Source: Peptoniphilus_B koenoeneniae
GTDB lineage: Bacteria > Bacillota > Clostridia > Tissierellales > Peptoniphilaceae
Assembly: GCF_030812875.1 (NCBI RefSeq)
Contig: NZ_JAUSTN010000007.1
Span: 1 to 64,000 of the forward strand
DNA length: 64,000 nucleotides
Direction: 5' to 3'
Below the pieces are notes generated by a model that saw nothing but the letters and a program-made list of their open reading frames with translations, had not been told where the DNA came from and did not search any database. This document shows, piece by piece, positions 1 through 7,821 of the stretch (positions are counted from its first letter, which is position 1; each line of letters starts with the position of its first letter). A program made the translations under genes and the position numbers.

Positions 1-102
1 GAACTAATAACACCAATCGCAATGGATGAAGGATTAAGATTCGCCATAAGAGAAGGTGGAAGAACAGTAGCATCAGGCGTTGTATCAAAATTACTCGACT
101 AA
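1..102 (+). CDS. tuf: Elongation factor Tu, C-terminal end (partial)
   Basis: The first 33 codons read in frame 1 give the extreme C-terminus of EF-Tu, including the conserved stretch LRFAIREGGRTVASGVV just before the stop. EF-Tu is the GTPase that delivers aminoacyl-tRNA to the ribosome. Only domain 3's last strand is in the window; the rest lies upstream. The gene is followed at once by a strong intrinsic terminator and a tRNA gene, so it ends its own transcription unit. The match is unmistakable despite the short length. Confidence 0.93.
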   Translation, partial: ELITPIAMDEGLRFAIREGGRTVASGVVSKLLD

Positions 103-116
103 AATTAAAAATACTA

Positions 117-140
117 GGTGGCGGTAAGCCACCTTTTTTT
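117..140 (+). terminator. Intrinsic terminator of tuf
   Basis: GGTGGC and GCCACC pair around a 5-base loop and are followed by seven T. It lies 14 bases after the tuf stop. Confidence 0.9.
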
Positions 141-144
141 ATCA

Positions 145-220
145 GCGCTCATAGCTCAGGGGATAGAGCAGCAGTTTCCGAAACTGTTGGTCAGAGGTTC
201 GAATCCTCTTGAGCGCACCA
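145..220 (+). tRNA. tRNA-Arg (anticodon CCG)
   Basis: A full cloverleaf is visible. The acceptor stem is GCGCTCA/TGAGCGC and the D stem GCTC/GAGC. The anticodon stem GCAGT/ACTGT closes the 7-base loop TTCCGAA, which places CCG at positions 34-36. The T arm is AGAGG-TTCGAAT-CCTCT, and ACCA is encoded at the 3' end. The anticodon CCG reads the Arg codon CGG. It stands alone between the tuf terminator and a rhodanese-like gene. Confidence 0.95.
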
Positions 221-236
221 AAAAATGGAGGTATGT

Positions 237-710
237 ATGAAAAATAAAATTTATGCCATATTATTAATTCTTATTTTAGGATCAGGAATAGGATATATGT
301 ACTGGTATATGGATGTAAGAAAACCGGATGAAACCAATGAAACAAAGAAAATAGAAAACCTTGAAACAGATAAAGAAAAACTGCAGGAAGAAAAATTTTC
401 AGCACAGAATGTTTCAAAGGAAGAAGCGGAAAAACTTATGTCTGAAAATGAAGAATATGTTATAGTAGACATCTCAGAGCCAAAAGACTATGATGAGGGC
501 CATATTGAAGGAGCTATAAATATTCCTGAGAAAACTATAAAATCAGGGGCAAAAATAAACCTCTTGGATAAAGAACAACTTATTTTTGTCTATATTAAAT
601 CTGGAGATGGAAAAGCTGCAGCTGATACTTTAGGTGAACTTGGATATAAAAATGTAAAAAATATGGGAGATTTAAGTGACTATAAGGGTCAACTGATTGA
701 AACAAAGTGA
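237..710 (+). CDS. Membrane-anchored rhodanese-like protein without catalytic Cys
   Basis: 157 residues. An N-terminal hydrophobic helix (about residues 4-24) anchors the protein. A Lys/Glu-rich linker follows, then a rhodanese fold (about 60-155) recognisable by VDISEPKDYDEGHIEGAINIP. In active rhodaneses the loop reads CRxGxR after the strand; here it is IKSGDG. The cysteine is therefore replaced and the protein contains no Cys at all, so sulfur transfer is unlikely and a binding or structural role is inferred. The start is the ATG at 237, six bases after GGAGGT; an earlier ATG at 225 overlaps the Shine-Dalgarno. Its stop is followed 7 bases later by the next gene, suggesting cotranscription. 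Confidence 0.75.
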   Translation: MKNKIYAILLILILGSGIGYMYWYMDVRKPDETNETKKIENLETDKEKLQEEKFSAQNVSKEEAEKLMSENEEYVIVDISEPKDYDEGHIEGAINIPEKTIKSGAKINLLDKEQLIFVYIKSGDGKAAADTLGELGYKNVKNMGDLSDYKGQLIETK

Positions 711-717
711 GGTAATT

Positions 718-1869
718 ATGAACGCGCTTTCAAATCTTAAAATTTTAGACTTTACAACTCTTTTGCCAGGACCTTATGCTTCAATGATTCTTGCAGACAT
801 GGGAGCTGATGTAATTAAAATCTCATCTCCTTCAAAATATGACCTCGTTTTAGAAGAAGGACCAAAAATTGATGAGAGATCGGCAAATTTATTGTGGCTT
901 AACAGGAACAAAAAAACTTTAGCTCTAAATTTAAAAACAGAAGAAGCAATAAAAATTGTAGAAGAATTAATAGGTGAATATGATATTATCCTTGAACAAT
1001 TTAGACCTGGTGTAATGGATAAATTAGGCTTAGGATATAAAGATTTAAAAAAGATAAATCCTAAAATCATTTATTGTTCCATAACTGGATACGGACAAAC
1101 AGGTCCTTATAGAGATAGGGCAGGACATGATATAAACTTTCTTGGTAAGTCAGGTATTATGAGTTTTAGTGGATCAAAAGAAGAAGGACCAAAACTTTAT
1201 GGAACACAAATTGCAGATTTAGCAGGAGGAGCAATGAATGCTTGTCTTGGAATCCTTGCTTCAGTAAATTATAGAAATCAAACAGGAAAGGGCCAATTTA
1301 TAGACATATCTATGATGGATGGGCTTTTACCTATGAACTCTTTAGTTGGAAGTGATTTTTTACTTTCAGGAGAATCTCCAAAAAGAGAAGGAGAACTTTT
1401 AAACGGAGGTAGCAATTATGATTTTTATAAGACAAAAGACGGAAGATTTTTAAGCGTTGGAGCTCTTGAACCTAAATTTTATTCTAGATTTTGCCAAATT
1501 TTAAATATAAAATCAGATTCTCCAAAAGATTTAAATGCTAAAGAAGAAATTAGAAAAAAGATAAGAGAAAAGACTTTAGAAGAGTGGACTTTAATATTTA
1601 AAGATGAAGACGTCTGCACAGAACCTGTTTTAAATTTAGAAGAAATCCTTGAGGATCCCCACATTAAAGAAAGAAATTTAATAATTGAAATGAAAATGGG
1701 AGACAAAAAAATCAAACAATTTGCAAGTCCCATAAAATTTTCAGAAAGCAAGCAAGAATATAAATTTCCAGGAAAGAAAATTGGTTCAGATAATATAGAA
1801 ATTTTAAAAAAGCTTTCTTATAGTGATGAAGAAATAGAAAATTTAAAAGAAAAGGGAACTTTTAAGTAA
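718..1869 (+). CDS. CaiB/BaiF family protein, alpha-methylacyl-CoA racemase-like
   Basis: 383 residues, class III CoA-transferase fold. The N-terminus (LDFTTLLPGPYASMILADMGADVIKI) is typical of the family. The motif GHDIN (His137, Asp138) and a further Asp167 in QIADLAGG have the same 30-residue spacing as the catalytic His126/Asp156 pair of alpha-methylacyl-CoA racemase, and this favours a racemase (2-methylacyl-CoA epimerisation) over a CoA transferase. The ATG at 718 follows the GAGGT site; the upstream TTG at 697 lies inside the previous gene. It probably forms an operon with the rhodanese-like gene. Substrate unknown. It is not a close paralogue of the hadA-type transferase at 57.8 kb, whose key Asp lies in a different setting. 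Confidence 0.8.
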   Translation: MNALSNLKILDFTTLLPGPYASMILADMGADVIKISSPSKYDLVLEEGPKIDERSANLLWLNRNKKTLALNLKTEEAIKIVEELIGEYDIILEQFRPGVMDKLGLGYKDLKKINPKIIYCSITGYGQTGPYRDRAGHDINFLGKSGIMSFSGSKEEGPKLYGTQIADLAGGAMNACLGILASVNYRNQTGKGQFIDISMMDGLLPMNSLVGSDFLLSGESPKREGELLNGGSNYDFYKTKDGRFLSVGALEPKFYSRFCQILNIKSDSPKDLNAKEEIRKKIREKTLEEWTLIFKDEDVCTEPVLNLEEILEDPHIKERNLIIEMKMGDKKIKQFASPIKFSESKQEYKFPGKKIGSDNIEILKKLSYSDEEIENLKEKGTFK

Positions 1870-1886
1870 AAATAAAATTAATAAAA

Positions 1887-1918
1887 AAGAGGTGAAAACT
1901 TTTTCATCTCTTTTTTTT
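1887..1918 (+). terminator. Intrinsic terminator after racemase-like gene
   Basis: The arms AGAGGTGAAAA and TTTTTCATCTCT pair and run into eight T. Confidence 0.8.
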
Positions 1919-1929
1919 ATTTGATAGTT

Positions 1930-1987
1930 TTTACAGTAAATTTGTAGTGTATACTATATAGTATAAAATAGTAATGAAACATACACT
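1930..1987 (+). promoter_or_regulatory. Probable promoter and palindromic operator of the rbs operon
   Basis: A perfect 16-bp palindrome, TATACTATATAGTATA (1950-1965), lies 46 bases before rbsK. A TTTACA element (1930-1935) stands 16 bases before TACTAT (1952-1957) within the palindrome, so a bound repressor would cover the -10. A second, wider inverted repeat, AGTGTAT (1946-1952) and ATACACT (1981-1987), brackets the region. No rbsR gene is adjacent, so the regulator is unknown. The dyads are seen directly; their function is inferred. Confidence 0.5.
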
Positions 1988-2010
1988 TAATAAGTTTGGA
2001 GTAGTAATAA

Positions 2011-2925
2011 ATGAAAAAAATAATTGTAGCTGGTAGCATAAATATGGATTTAGTAGTAAGGTGTCACGAAATTCCAAAAATCGGAGAAACAGTTCCAGGT
2101 AAAGAATTTTTAACAATACCTGGAGGAAAGGGTGCCAATCAAGCAGTGGCAATTGCAAAACTTGGTGGAGACTGCACTTTTTTAGGAAAAGTAGGCAAAG
2201 ATATTTTTGGCCAAAAAGTCCTTGCATCCATGAAAGAATCTCAAATAAAAATAGAAGAAATAAAAGAGGAAGATTGCTCCACAGGAGTTGCAATAATAAA
2301 TGTGGATGACAAAGGTAAAAACAACATTATCTACATAGAAGGGGCGAACGGAAAAATTGATGGGCCTTATATTGACAGTGTAAAAGAAGTCTTGGACGGA
2401 GCATCAATTCTTGTAATGCAAAATGAAATCCCTCAAGATGCAATAAATTATCTTTTAAAACTTGCAAGGGAAAAAAATGTTAAAACTCTTTTAAATCCTG
2501 CGCCTGCAAGAGAAATCCCAGAGGAAGTAATAAGTCTTATAGATATTATTGTGCCAAATGAATATGAACTTGAAAGAATTACAGGGGTTCAAACTCAAAC
2601 AGAAGAAGGAATAAAAAAGGCTGCTCAAAACTTATTTGATCTGGGAATAAAAATAATAATAGTAACCCTTGGAGAAAGAGGAGTATTTTTAAAAACTGAT
2701 AAGGTTGAAAAGTTTTTTACAGCTTATAAGGCGGAAGTTGTAGACACTACAGCTGCAGGAGATAGTTTTATAGGAGGTTTTTGCAACAAGTTTGTAGAAA
2801 ATTCTGACCTTGATGAGGCTATTAATTACGGACAAAAAACTGCTGCAATAGCCATAGGAAGACTTGGAGCACAAACTTCTATACCTAGTAAAGAAGAAGT
2901 GGAAAACTTTAAAATTGGAGGTTGA
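2011..2925 (+). CDS. rbsK: Ribokinase
   Basis: 304 residues, PfkB family; phosphorylates D-ribose to ribose 5-phosphate with ATP in the cytoplasm. Family signatures are plain: the N-terminal GSINMDLVVR, the GGKGANQAVAIAKLGG sugar-binding motif (about residues 38-53), and the C-terminal DTTAAGDSFIGGF motif with the catalytic Asp (about 245-257). Length is typical. It is the first gene of rbsKACDB and its stop is separated from rbsA by only one base, so the two are cotranscribed and probably translationally coupled. Confidence 0.95.
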   Translation: MKKIIVAGSINMDLVVRCHEIPKIGETVPGKEFLTIPGGKGANQAVAIAKLGGDCTFLGKVGKDIFGQKVLASMKESQIKIEEIKEEDCSTGVAIINVDDKGKNNIIYIEGANGKIDGPYIDSVKEVLDGASILVMQNEIPQDAINYLLKLAREKNVKTLLNPAPAREIPEEVISLIDIIVPNEYELERITGVQTQTEEGIKKAAQNLFDLGIKIIIVTLGERGVFLKTDKVEKFFTAYKAEVVDTTAAGDSFIGGFCNKFVENSDLDEAINYGQKTAAIAIGRLGAQTSIPSKEEVENFKIGG

Positions 2926-2926
2926 T

Positions 2927-4417
2927 ATGGAACCTATTTTAAAGATGAATAATATTTCAAAATCCTTTCCCGGTGTAAAAGCTCTTGATAAGGTAAATTT
3001 AAATGTCTATAAGGGTCAGGTTATGGCTCTTTTAGGAGAAAATGGAGCAGGCAAAAGTACCCTTATGAAAATTCTTTCGGGAGCATATAAGGCTGACCAG
3101 GGAGAAATTATTTTAAATAATGAAAAAATAAGTGTAAATTCACCTTCAGAAGCAACGGAAAAGGGAATTGCCATTATTCACCAGGAATTAAATTTAATAC
3201 CTCAGCTTACAATCTATGAAAATATTTTTTTAGGCAGAGAAATTACAAATTCATTAGGTCTTCTTGATAAGAGAGCCATGATATTGGAAAGTAAAAAGTA
3301 TCTTGAAAAATTAAATCTTAATTTAAATCCAAAGACACCTGTAAAATTACTTTCCATAGCCCAACAACAAATGGTGGAAATAGCAAAAGCTCTTTCTATA
3401 AATGCTCAAATAATAATTTTGGATGAACCCACAGACACCCTTACGGAAGCAGAAGCCCAGGTTTTATTTACCATAATAAGGGAACTAAAAAAACAAGAAA
3501 AGGGAATTATTTATATAAGCCACAAATTAGACGAAATTTTTGAAATTTGTGATAGGGTTACGGTTTTAAGAGACGGAAAATACATTGATGAATGTGCAGT
3601 TCAAGGCTTAAATATTGATGAAATTATTAAGATGATGGTAGGAAGAAGCCTCGATGAACAATTCCCCCATGTTGAATGTCAAGGTCAGGAAATTTTTAGA
3701 GTTGAAAATTTTACCAATGAATATGTAAAAGATATTTCTTTTTCAGTAAACAGTGGAGAAATTTTAGGAATATCAGGTCTTGTAGGCTCAGGAAGAACAG
3801 AGCTTGCCAAGACTATCTTTGGTTTTTATAAACTTGATAAGGGAAAGATGATTTTAGATGGAAAAGAAATAAGCATTAAATCCCCCAAAGATTCTCTTAA
3901 TAAGGGAATAGTTTATGTATCTGAAGACAGAAAGGGCGAAAGCCTTATAATAGGTATGAATGTTGGAGAAAATATAACTCTTTCAGCTCTTGATAAGTTT
4001 ATTAATTTTTTATCCATTAACAAAAGAAAAGAAAAAGAAGAAAGTCAAAAATATATTAAATCAATAAGCATAAAAACCACAGGAACAAAGCAAAAGGTAA
4101 AAAATTTAAGCGGAGGCAATCAACAAAAAGTTGCCATCGCAAAATCTTTATTAACTGAGCCCAAGCTCTTAATCTTAGATGAACCTACAAGGGGAATTGA
4201 TGTTGGAGCAAAAAAAGAAATTTATGAGTTATTAAATAATTTAAAAAAAGAGGGCAAGGCAATAATTATAATTTCTTCAGATATGCAGGAAATTTTAGGA
4301 ATGTGTGACAGGATTTTAGTAATGAATGAGGGAAGGAAGAAGGCAACCCTTTCAAGAGAAGAGGCAAGTCAGGAAAAGATTATGACCTATATTATGGAAG
4401 TAGAGGAAGAAAAATGA
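2927..4417 (+). CDS. rbsA: Ribose ABC transporter, ATP-binding protein
   Basis: 496 residues with two tandem ABC ATPase domains, the arrangement of sugar importers RbsA/MglA/XylG. The first half has Walker A GENGAGKST, signature-region SIAQQQMVEIAKAL and Walker B IIILDEPTDTL. The second half has the altered P-loop GLVGSGRTEL typical of the weak site of this family, LSGGNQQKVAIAK and LLILDEPTRGIDVGAK. The ATG at 2927 follows GGAGGT directly after the rbsK stop; the 21 extra upstream codons would overlap rbsK. It overlaps rbsC by 4 bases. Confidence 0.95.
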   Translation: MEPILKMNNISKSFPGVKALDKVNLNVYKGQVMALLGENGAGKSTLMKILSGAYKADQGEIILNNEKISVNSPSEATEKGIAIIHQELNLIPQLTIYENIFLGREITNSLGLLDKRAMILESKKYLEKLNLNLNPKTPVKLLSIAQQQMVEIAKALSINAQIIILDEPTDTLTEAEAQVLFTIIRELKKQEKGIIYISHKLDEIFEICDRVTVLRDGKYIDECAVQGLNIDEIIKMMVGRSLDEQFPHVECQGQEIFRVENFTNEYVKDISFSVNSGEILGISGLVGSGRTELAKTIFGFYKLDKGKMILDGKEISIKSPKDSLNKGIVYVSEDRKGESLIIGMNVGENITLSALDKFINFLSINKRKEKEESQKYIKSISIKTTGTKQKVKNLSGGNQQKVAIAKSLLTEPKLLILDEPTRGIDVGAKKEIYELLNNLKKEGKAIIIISSDMQEILGMCDRILVMNEGRKKATLSREEASQEKIMTYIMEVEEEK

Positions 4418-5358
4418 GTGAAAAAAATAAAGAATTGTTAAATAAAGCTCGTCCTATTATAGGGCTTTTTATTTTCGTAGTCATTATAAGTTTTGTAAGC
4501 GACAGATTTTTAACGGCAAATAACCTTTTTAATGTTTTAAGGCAGACTTCGATAAATGCGATTATAGCAATAGGAATGACTTTTGTAATTTTAACTGCAG
4601 GCATTGACCTTTCCGTAGGTTCAGTTCTTGCTTTTTCCAGTGCCCTAGGAGCTTACTTAATAAAGGGCGGAATGAACATTTTTCTTGTAATATTAATAGC
4701 TCTTTTAATAGGACTTGTGGCAGGAACATTAAATGGTATTTTTATTACAAAAGGAGGAATTCAACCCTTTATAGCAACTCTTGTAATGATGCAACTCTTA
4801 AGAGGGGGAACGCTGGTATTTACAAATGGTAAGCCAATTCCTGTACCAGCAAAAGAAGTTTCAAAAGTATTCACCTTTATAGGAAGGGGAAATGTATTTG
4901 GCATTCACGTTCCAATCATCATAACAATAGTTGTCTTTATTGTAGGGTATTTTCTACTTAATCATACAAAATTTGGAAGATATATCTATGCAGTCGGAGG
5001 CAATGAAGAATCTTCAATGCTTTCTGGTATAAACACCCATAAAGTAAAAATAAGCGCCTATGCCATCAATGGTCTTATGAGTGCTATTGTAGGTCTAATT
5101 GTTCTTTCAAGGCTGTCCTCAGCCCAACCTACAGCGGGAGAAGGCTATGAAATGGATGCAATAGCTGCTGTAGTTTTAGGAGGCACTTCCCTTTCAGGAG
5201 GACAAGGTTCAATAATAGGAACTCTTATAGGAGCTTTAATAATAGGAATTTTAAATAACACTTTAAATTTATTAAATGTTCAATCCTATTATCAAATGAT
5301 AGCTAAAGCAATGGTAATTTTAATAGCTGTACTACTTGATAGAAAAAGTAAACACTAA
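4414..5358 (+). CDS. rbsC: Ribose ABC transporter, permease
   Basis: 314 residues, BPD_transp_2 family. It has about 8-10 hydrophobic segments and the conserved family stretches GMTFVILTAGIDLSVGSVLA (about residues 53-72) and AVVLGGTSLSGGQGS near the C-terminus. It forms the membrane channel of the ribose importer with RbsA and the lipoprotein RbsB. It begins with ATG overlapping the rbsA stop (ATGA). Confidence 0.95.
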   Translation: MSEKNKELLNKARPIIGLFIFVVIISFVSDRFLTANNLFNVLRQTSINAIIAIGMTFVILTAGIDLSVGSVLAFSSALGAYLIKGGMNIFLVILIALLIGLVAGTLNGIFITKGGIQPFIATLVMMQLLRGGTLVFTNGKPIPVPAKEVSKVFTFIGRGNVFGIHVPIIITIVVFIVGYFLLNHTKFGRYIYAVGGNEESSMLSGINTHKVKISAYAINGLMSAIVGLIVLSRLSSAQPTAGEGYEMDAIAAVVLGGTSLSGGQGSIIGTLIGALIIGILNNTLNLLNVQSYYQMIAKAMVILIAVLLDRKSKH

Positions 5359-5367
5359 GGAGTATTT

Positions 5368-5763
5368 ATGAAAAAAATAGGAATTTTAAATGCAGAAATT
5401 TCAAAAATAATAGCAGAATCTGCCCATACGGACATGATTATGATAGGGGATGCAGGAATGCCTGTGCCAAAGGGAGTTAAATTTATAGATCTTGCAGTTT
5501 CAGAAGGAATCCCAGGATTTTTAGATGTTCTTGAAAAAGTTTTGGAAGAGCTTCACATTGAAGGAGCAGTAATAGATTTGGAACTTAAAGAAAAGAATCC
5601 CCAATACAGGGAAAAAATCTTGAAACTTTTAGGGGATGCAAAAGTTGAAGAAATTCCCCATGAAGAATTAAAAGCAATTTCTAAAAATTGCGTGGCAGCA
5701 ATTAGGACAGGAGAATTTACTCCCTATTCAAATATTATTTTAAAATCGGGAGTAGTTTTTTAA
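5368..5763 (+). CDS. rbsD: D-ribose pyranase
   Basis: 131 residues, RbsD/FucU family; interconverts the pyranose and furanose forms of ribose so that ribokinase receives its substrate. The N-terminus MKKIGILNAEISKIIAESAH matches the family, with the catalytic His20 in AHTD. The C-terminal VAAIRTGEFTPYSNIILKSGVVF is diagnostic. It is separated from rbsC by 9 bases with an AAGGAG site. Confidence 0.95.
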   Translation: MKKIGILNAEISKIIAESAHTDMIMIGDAGMPVPKGVKFIDLAVSEGIPGFLDVLEKVLEELHIEGAVIDLELKEKNPQYREKILKLLGDAKVEEIPHEELKAISKNCVAAIRTGEFTPYSNIILKSGVVF

Positions 5764-5811
5764 GCTTATAACTTGCAATGCAAGTATAAATATAAGAGAG
5801 GAGATATTAAA

Positions 5812-6744
5812 ATGAGAAGATTTATCGCAGCTCTACTTTCACTAGTAATGGTTTTAGGCCTTGTTGGATGTGGAGCAAAAAAAGAAGCACCTGCTAATGG
5901 AAACAAAAAACAAGAAGGTGCAGGAGAAGGTAAGAAAATAGGTTTTGTAGTTTCTACACAAACAAATCCCTTCTTTGTAACATTAAAAGAAGGAGCAGAA
6001 GCAAAAGCAAAGGAACTTGGAGTTGAATTAATAGTACTTGATTCTCAAGACGATTCAGCAAAAGCAACTGCAAACATGGAAGACTTAATCACAAGAGGAG
6101 TAGATTTAATAATTGTAAATCCAACTGACAGTGATGCCATAGTACCAAGCGTTGAAGCAGCAAACGAAGCTAAAATTCCTGTAATCACAGTTGATAGAGT
6201 ATCAAACGGAGGAGGAGTTGTAGCAGAAGTTGCATCTGACAATTTTGCCGGAGGAAAAATGGCAGGAGAATTTATAGTTGAACAACTTGGCGGAAAAGGA
6301 AAAGTTGTAGAACTTGAAGGAATTCCTGGAGCAAACTCAGCAATTGAAAGAGGACAAGGCTTTAATGAAGCAATTAAAGGTTCAGACATTGAAGTAGTAG
6401 CAAAACAAACAGCAGACTATGACAGAGTTAAAGGTCTTGAAGTAATGGAAAATATTCTTCAATCCCAAAGCGAAATCGATGCAGTATTTGCTCACAACGA
6501 TGAAATGGCACTTGGTGCTTTAGAAGCAATAAAAGCAAGCGGTAGAGAAAATATAAAAGTTGTAGGCTTTGATGCAACAGACGATGCAGTAAAAGCAGTA
6601 GAAGCAGGAGAACTTGCAGCAACAATTGCTCAACAACCTAAGTTAATGGGAGAAAAAGCAGTTGAAACAGCAATGGACGTTTTAAACGGAAAAGAAGTTG
6701 TAAAGAGTATTCCTGTTGAACTTCAACTAATTGTTAAAAAATAA
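5812..6744 (+). CDS. rbsB: Ribose-binding lipoprotein of ABC importer
   Basis: 310 residues, periplasmic-binding-protein type 1 fold (Peripla_BP_4). The lipoprotein signal peptide ends in LVGC (Cys at about residue 20), so the mature protein is lipid-anchored outside the membrane. A Gly/Lys-rich linker follows, then the ligand-binding domain beginning IGFVVSTQTNPFFVTLKEGAE. The ATG at 5812 follows GAGGAG; 13 upstream codons are not needed. It is the last recognisable rbs gene. The final 40 or so bases occur again, altered, about 980 bases downstream (see repeat). Confidence 0.95.
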   Translation: MRRFIAALLSLVMVLGLVGCGAKKEAPANGNKKQEGAGEGKKIGFVVSTQTNPFFVTLKEGAEAKAKELGVELIVLDSQDDSAKATANMEDLITRGVDLIIVNPTDSDAIVPSVEAANEAKIPVITVDRVSNGGGVVAEVASDNFAGGKMAGEFIVEQLGGKGKVVELEGIPGANSAIERGQGFNEAIKGSDIEVVAKQTADYDRVKGLEVMENILQSQSEIDAVFAHNDEMALGALEAIKASGRENIKVVGFDATDDAVKAVEAGELAATIAQQPKLMGEKAVETAMDVLNGKEVVKSIPVELQLIVKK

Positions 6745-6747
6745 AAA
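6704..6747 (+). repeat. rbsB tail, first copy of a 44-bp imperfect direct repeat
   Basis: The last codons of rbsB and the stop region (6704-6747) match 7687-7730 at 38 of 44 positions, including 20 identical bases at the 3' side. The second copy follows the stop of the unknown gene at 7049-7684 and precedes a strong terminator. The simplest reading is that the stretch between the copies was inserted at, or duplicated with, the rbsB 3' end. Confidence 0.7.
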
Positions 6748-6859
6748 TTTCACTTTTTTGAAAATTTAAAAAGTAAGGCGAATAACCAATCAAGACTTAT
6801 AAAAAGATTACAAATAAAAAGATATAGAATCGCCGAATAGTAACTAACAATATAAGACA

Positions 6860-6890
6860 AAAATAAGGCCTAGTTATGGCTTTATTTTTG
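6860..6890 (+). terminator. Possible terminator between rbsB and the unknown gene
   Basis: AAAATAAGGCC (6860-6870) pairs with GGCTTTATTTT (6878-6888) with one G-U pair; the T-rich tail is part of the stem and short. The rest of 6745-7048 is AT-rich with no recognisable gene. Confidence 0.45.
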
Positions 6891-7048
6891 TGCTTACATT
6901 TATGCAAAATAAAAGGCAAATACCATTTACAAATCCACTGAAAGACTAAATAATAAAATAGAAACATAAATATTAAATAGGACAATAAAGAAAAGATACA
7001 TATAAAATATAAAAAATAAATAGAAGTAAAATAGAAAGTAGGAAGGCA

Positions 7049-7684
7049 ATGGTAATTGAAGAAAAAATAATAAAAATAATGTCAAAATATAGTTATGGAC
7101 CACAAACACATGGGGAAAAAATTATATTTCTTAAACATTCAAATTTGTTTGGTCTCGATTTTTCGCTGGAATTTAAAAGAGAAAACATAAAAAAAGAAAT
7201 AAAAACCTTAGGCAAAAGAGAAGGCATTATAGAAAATTTGATAAAATTTTCGCAATATCCCATTATAACAGATAACTTCCTGGGTCTATGTAGAGATTTA
7301 ATGGAAATAAGAGCAGATGTCATACAAGCAGACGAAGAAATAAATGGAAACAATAACACAGATGAGATAAAACTCTTAAAAGAAGCAATAGAAATAGATT
7401 ATGAAGCAGTTTACGATAAAATTATATCTGAAATAAACACAGCAAAATCAAAAAAAGAAAAAATAGGTTTAATTTGCAAATATGCAGGAATTGATAGAGA
7501 AAGTTTTGAAGAATTAAAAGACCTTGAATCATTTGTTTCAGAAAAGCATAATGCTTTAATCAGTAAGTGTAAAAATAACTTAGAACTTAAAGATTTTGTA
7601 AGGGAATATAAAGATTTATATTATTTTGAGTTAGCATTTGATGATTTTGAAGATGAAATAGCAGCCCTCTTAAAAAGTAGTTGA
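7049..7684 (+). CDS. Unrecognised protein, cytoplasmic, charged
   Basis: 211 residues, no signal peptide or membrane segment, rich in Lys, Glu and Ile. The middle and C-terminal parts look mainly helical with runs that could form short coiled coils. I recognise no family motif. The ATG follows AGGAAGG at a good distance. Its odd position matters: it sits between the rbsB 3' end and a second, degraded copy of that 3' end, with what looks like the original operon terminator beyond. This suggests an inserted gene. Function unknown; a real protein is likely because the frame is long and has a ribosome site in AT-rich DNA. Confidence 0.6.
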   Translation: MVIEEKIIKIMSKYSYGPQTHGEKIIFLKHSNLFGLDFSLEFKRENIKKEIKTLGKREGIIENLIKFSQYPIITDNFLGLCRDLMEIRADVIQADEEINGNNNTDEIKLLKEAIEIDYEAVYDKIISEINTAKSKKEKIGLICKYAGIDRESFEELKDLESFVSEKHNALISKCKNNLELKDFVREYKDLYYFELAFDDFEDEIAALLKSS

Positions 7685-7686
7685 AA

Positions 7687-7730
7687 AAAGTATTTATGTT
7701 AAGCTTCAAATAATTGTTAAAAAATAAAAA
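7687..7730 (+). repeat. Degenerate second copy of the rbsB tail
   Basis: Matches 6704-6747 at 38 of 44 positions and keeps even the former stop region, but has no open frame upstream that continues rbsB. It lies just before the terminator at 7743. Confidence 0.7.
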
Positions 7731-7742
7731 AAATTATAAAAT

Positions 7743-7773
7743 ATAGGTGGAAATAATTTTCCGCCTATTTTTT
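7743..7773 (+). terminator. Intrinsic terminator
   Basis: ATAGGTGGAAA pairs with TTTCCGCCTAT, followed by a T run. It may be the ancestral terminator of the rbs operon, now placed after the inserted gene. Confidence 0.8.
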
Positions 7774-7821
7774 ATAAGTGATAAAATTTAATTTTATCAA
7801 ATCAGAATTGTGAGGGGTAAT

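Noticed and set aside
718..1869. Second HadA/FldA CoA-transferase belonging to the fermentation pathway
   Set aside because: The His/Asp pair with 30-residue spacing is that of alpha-methylacyl-CoA racemases, and the gene lies far from the had operon.
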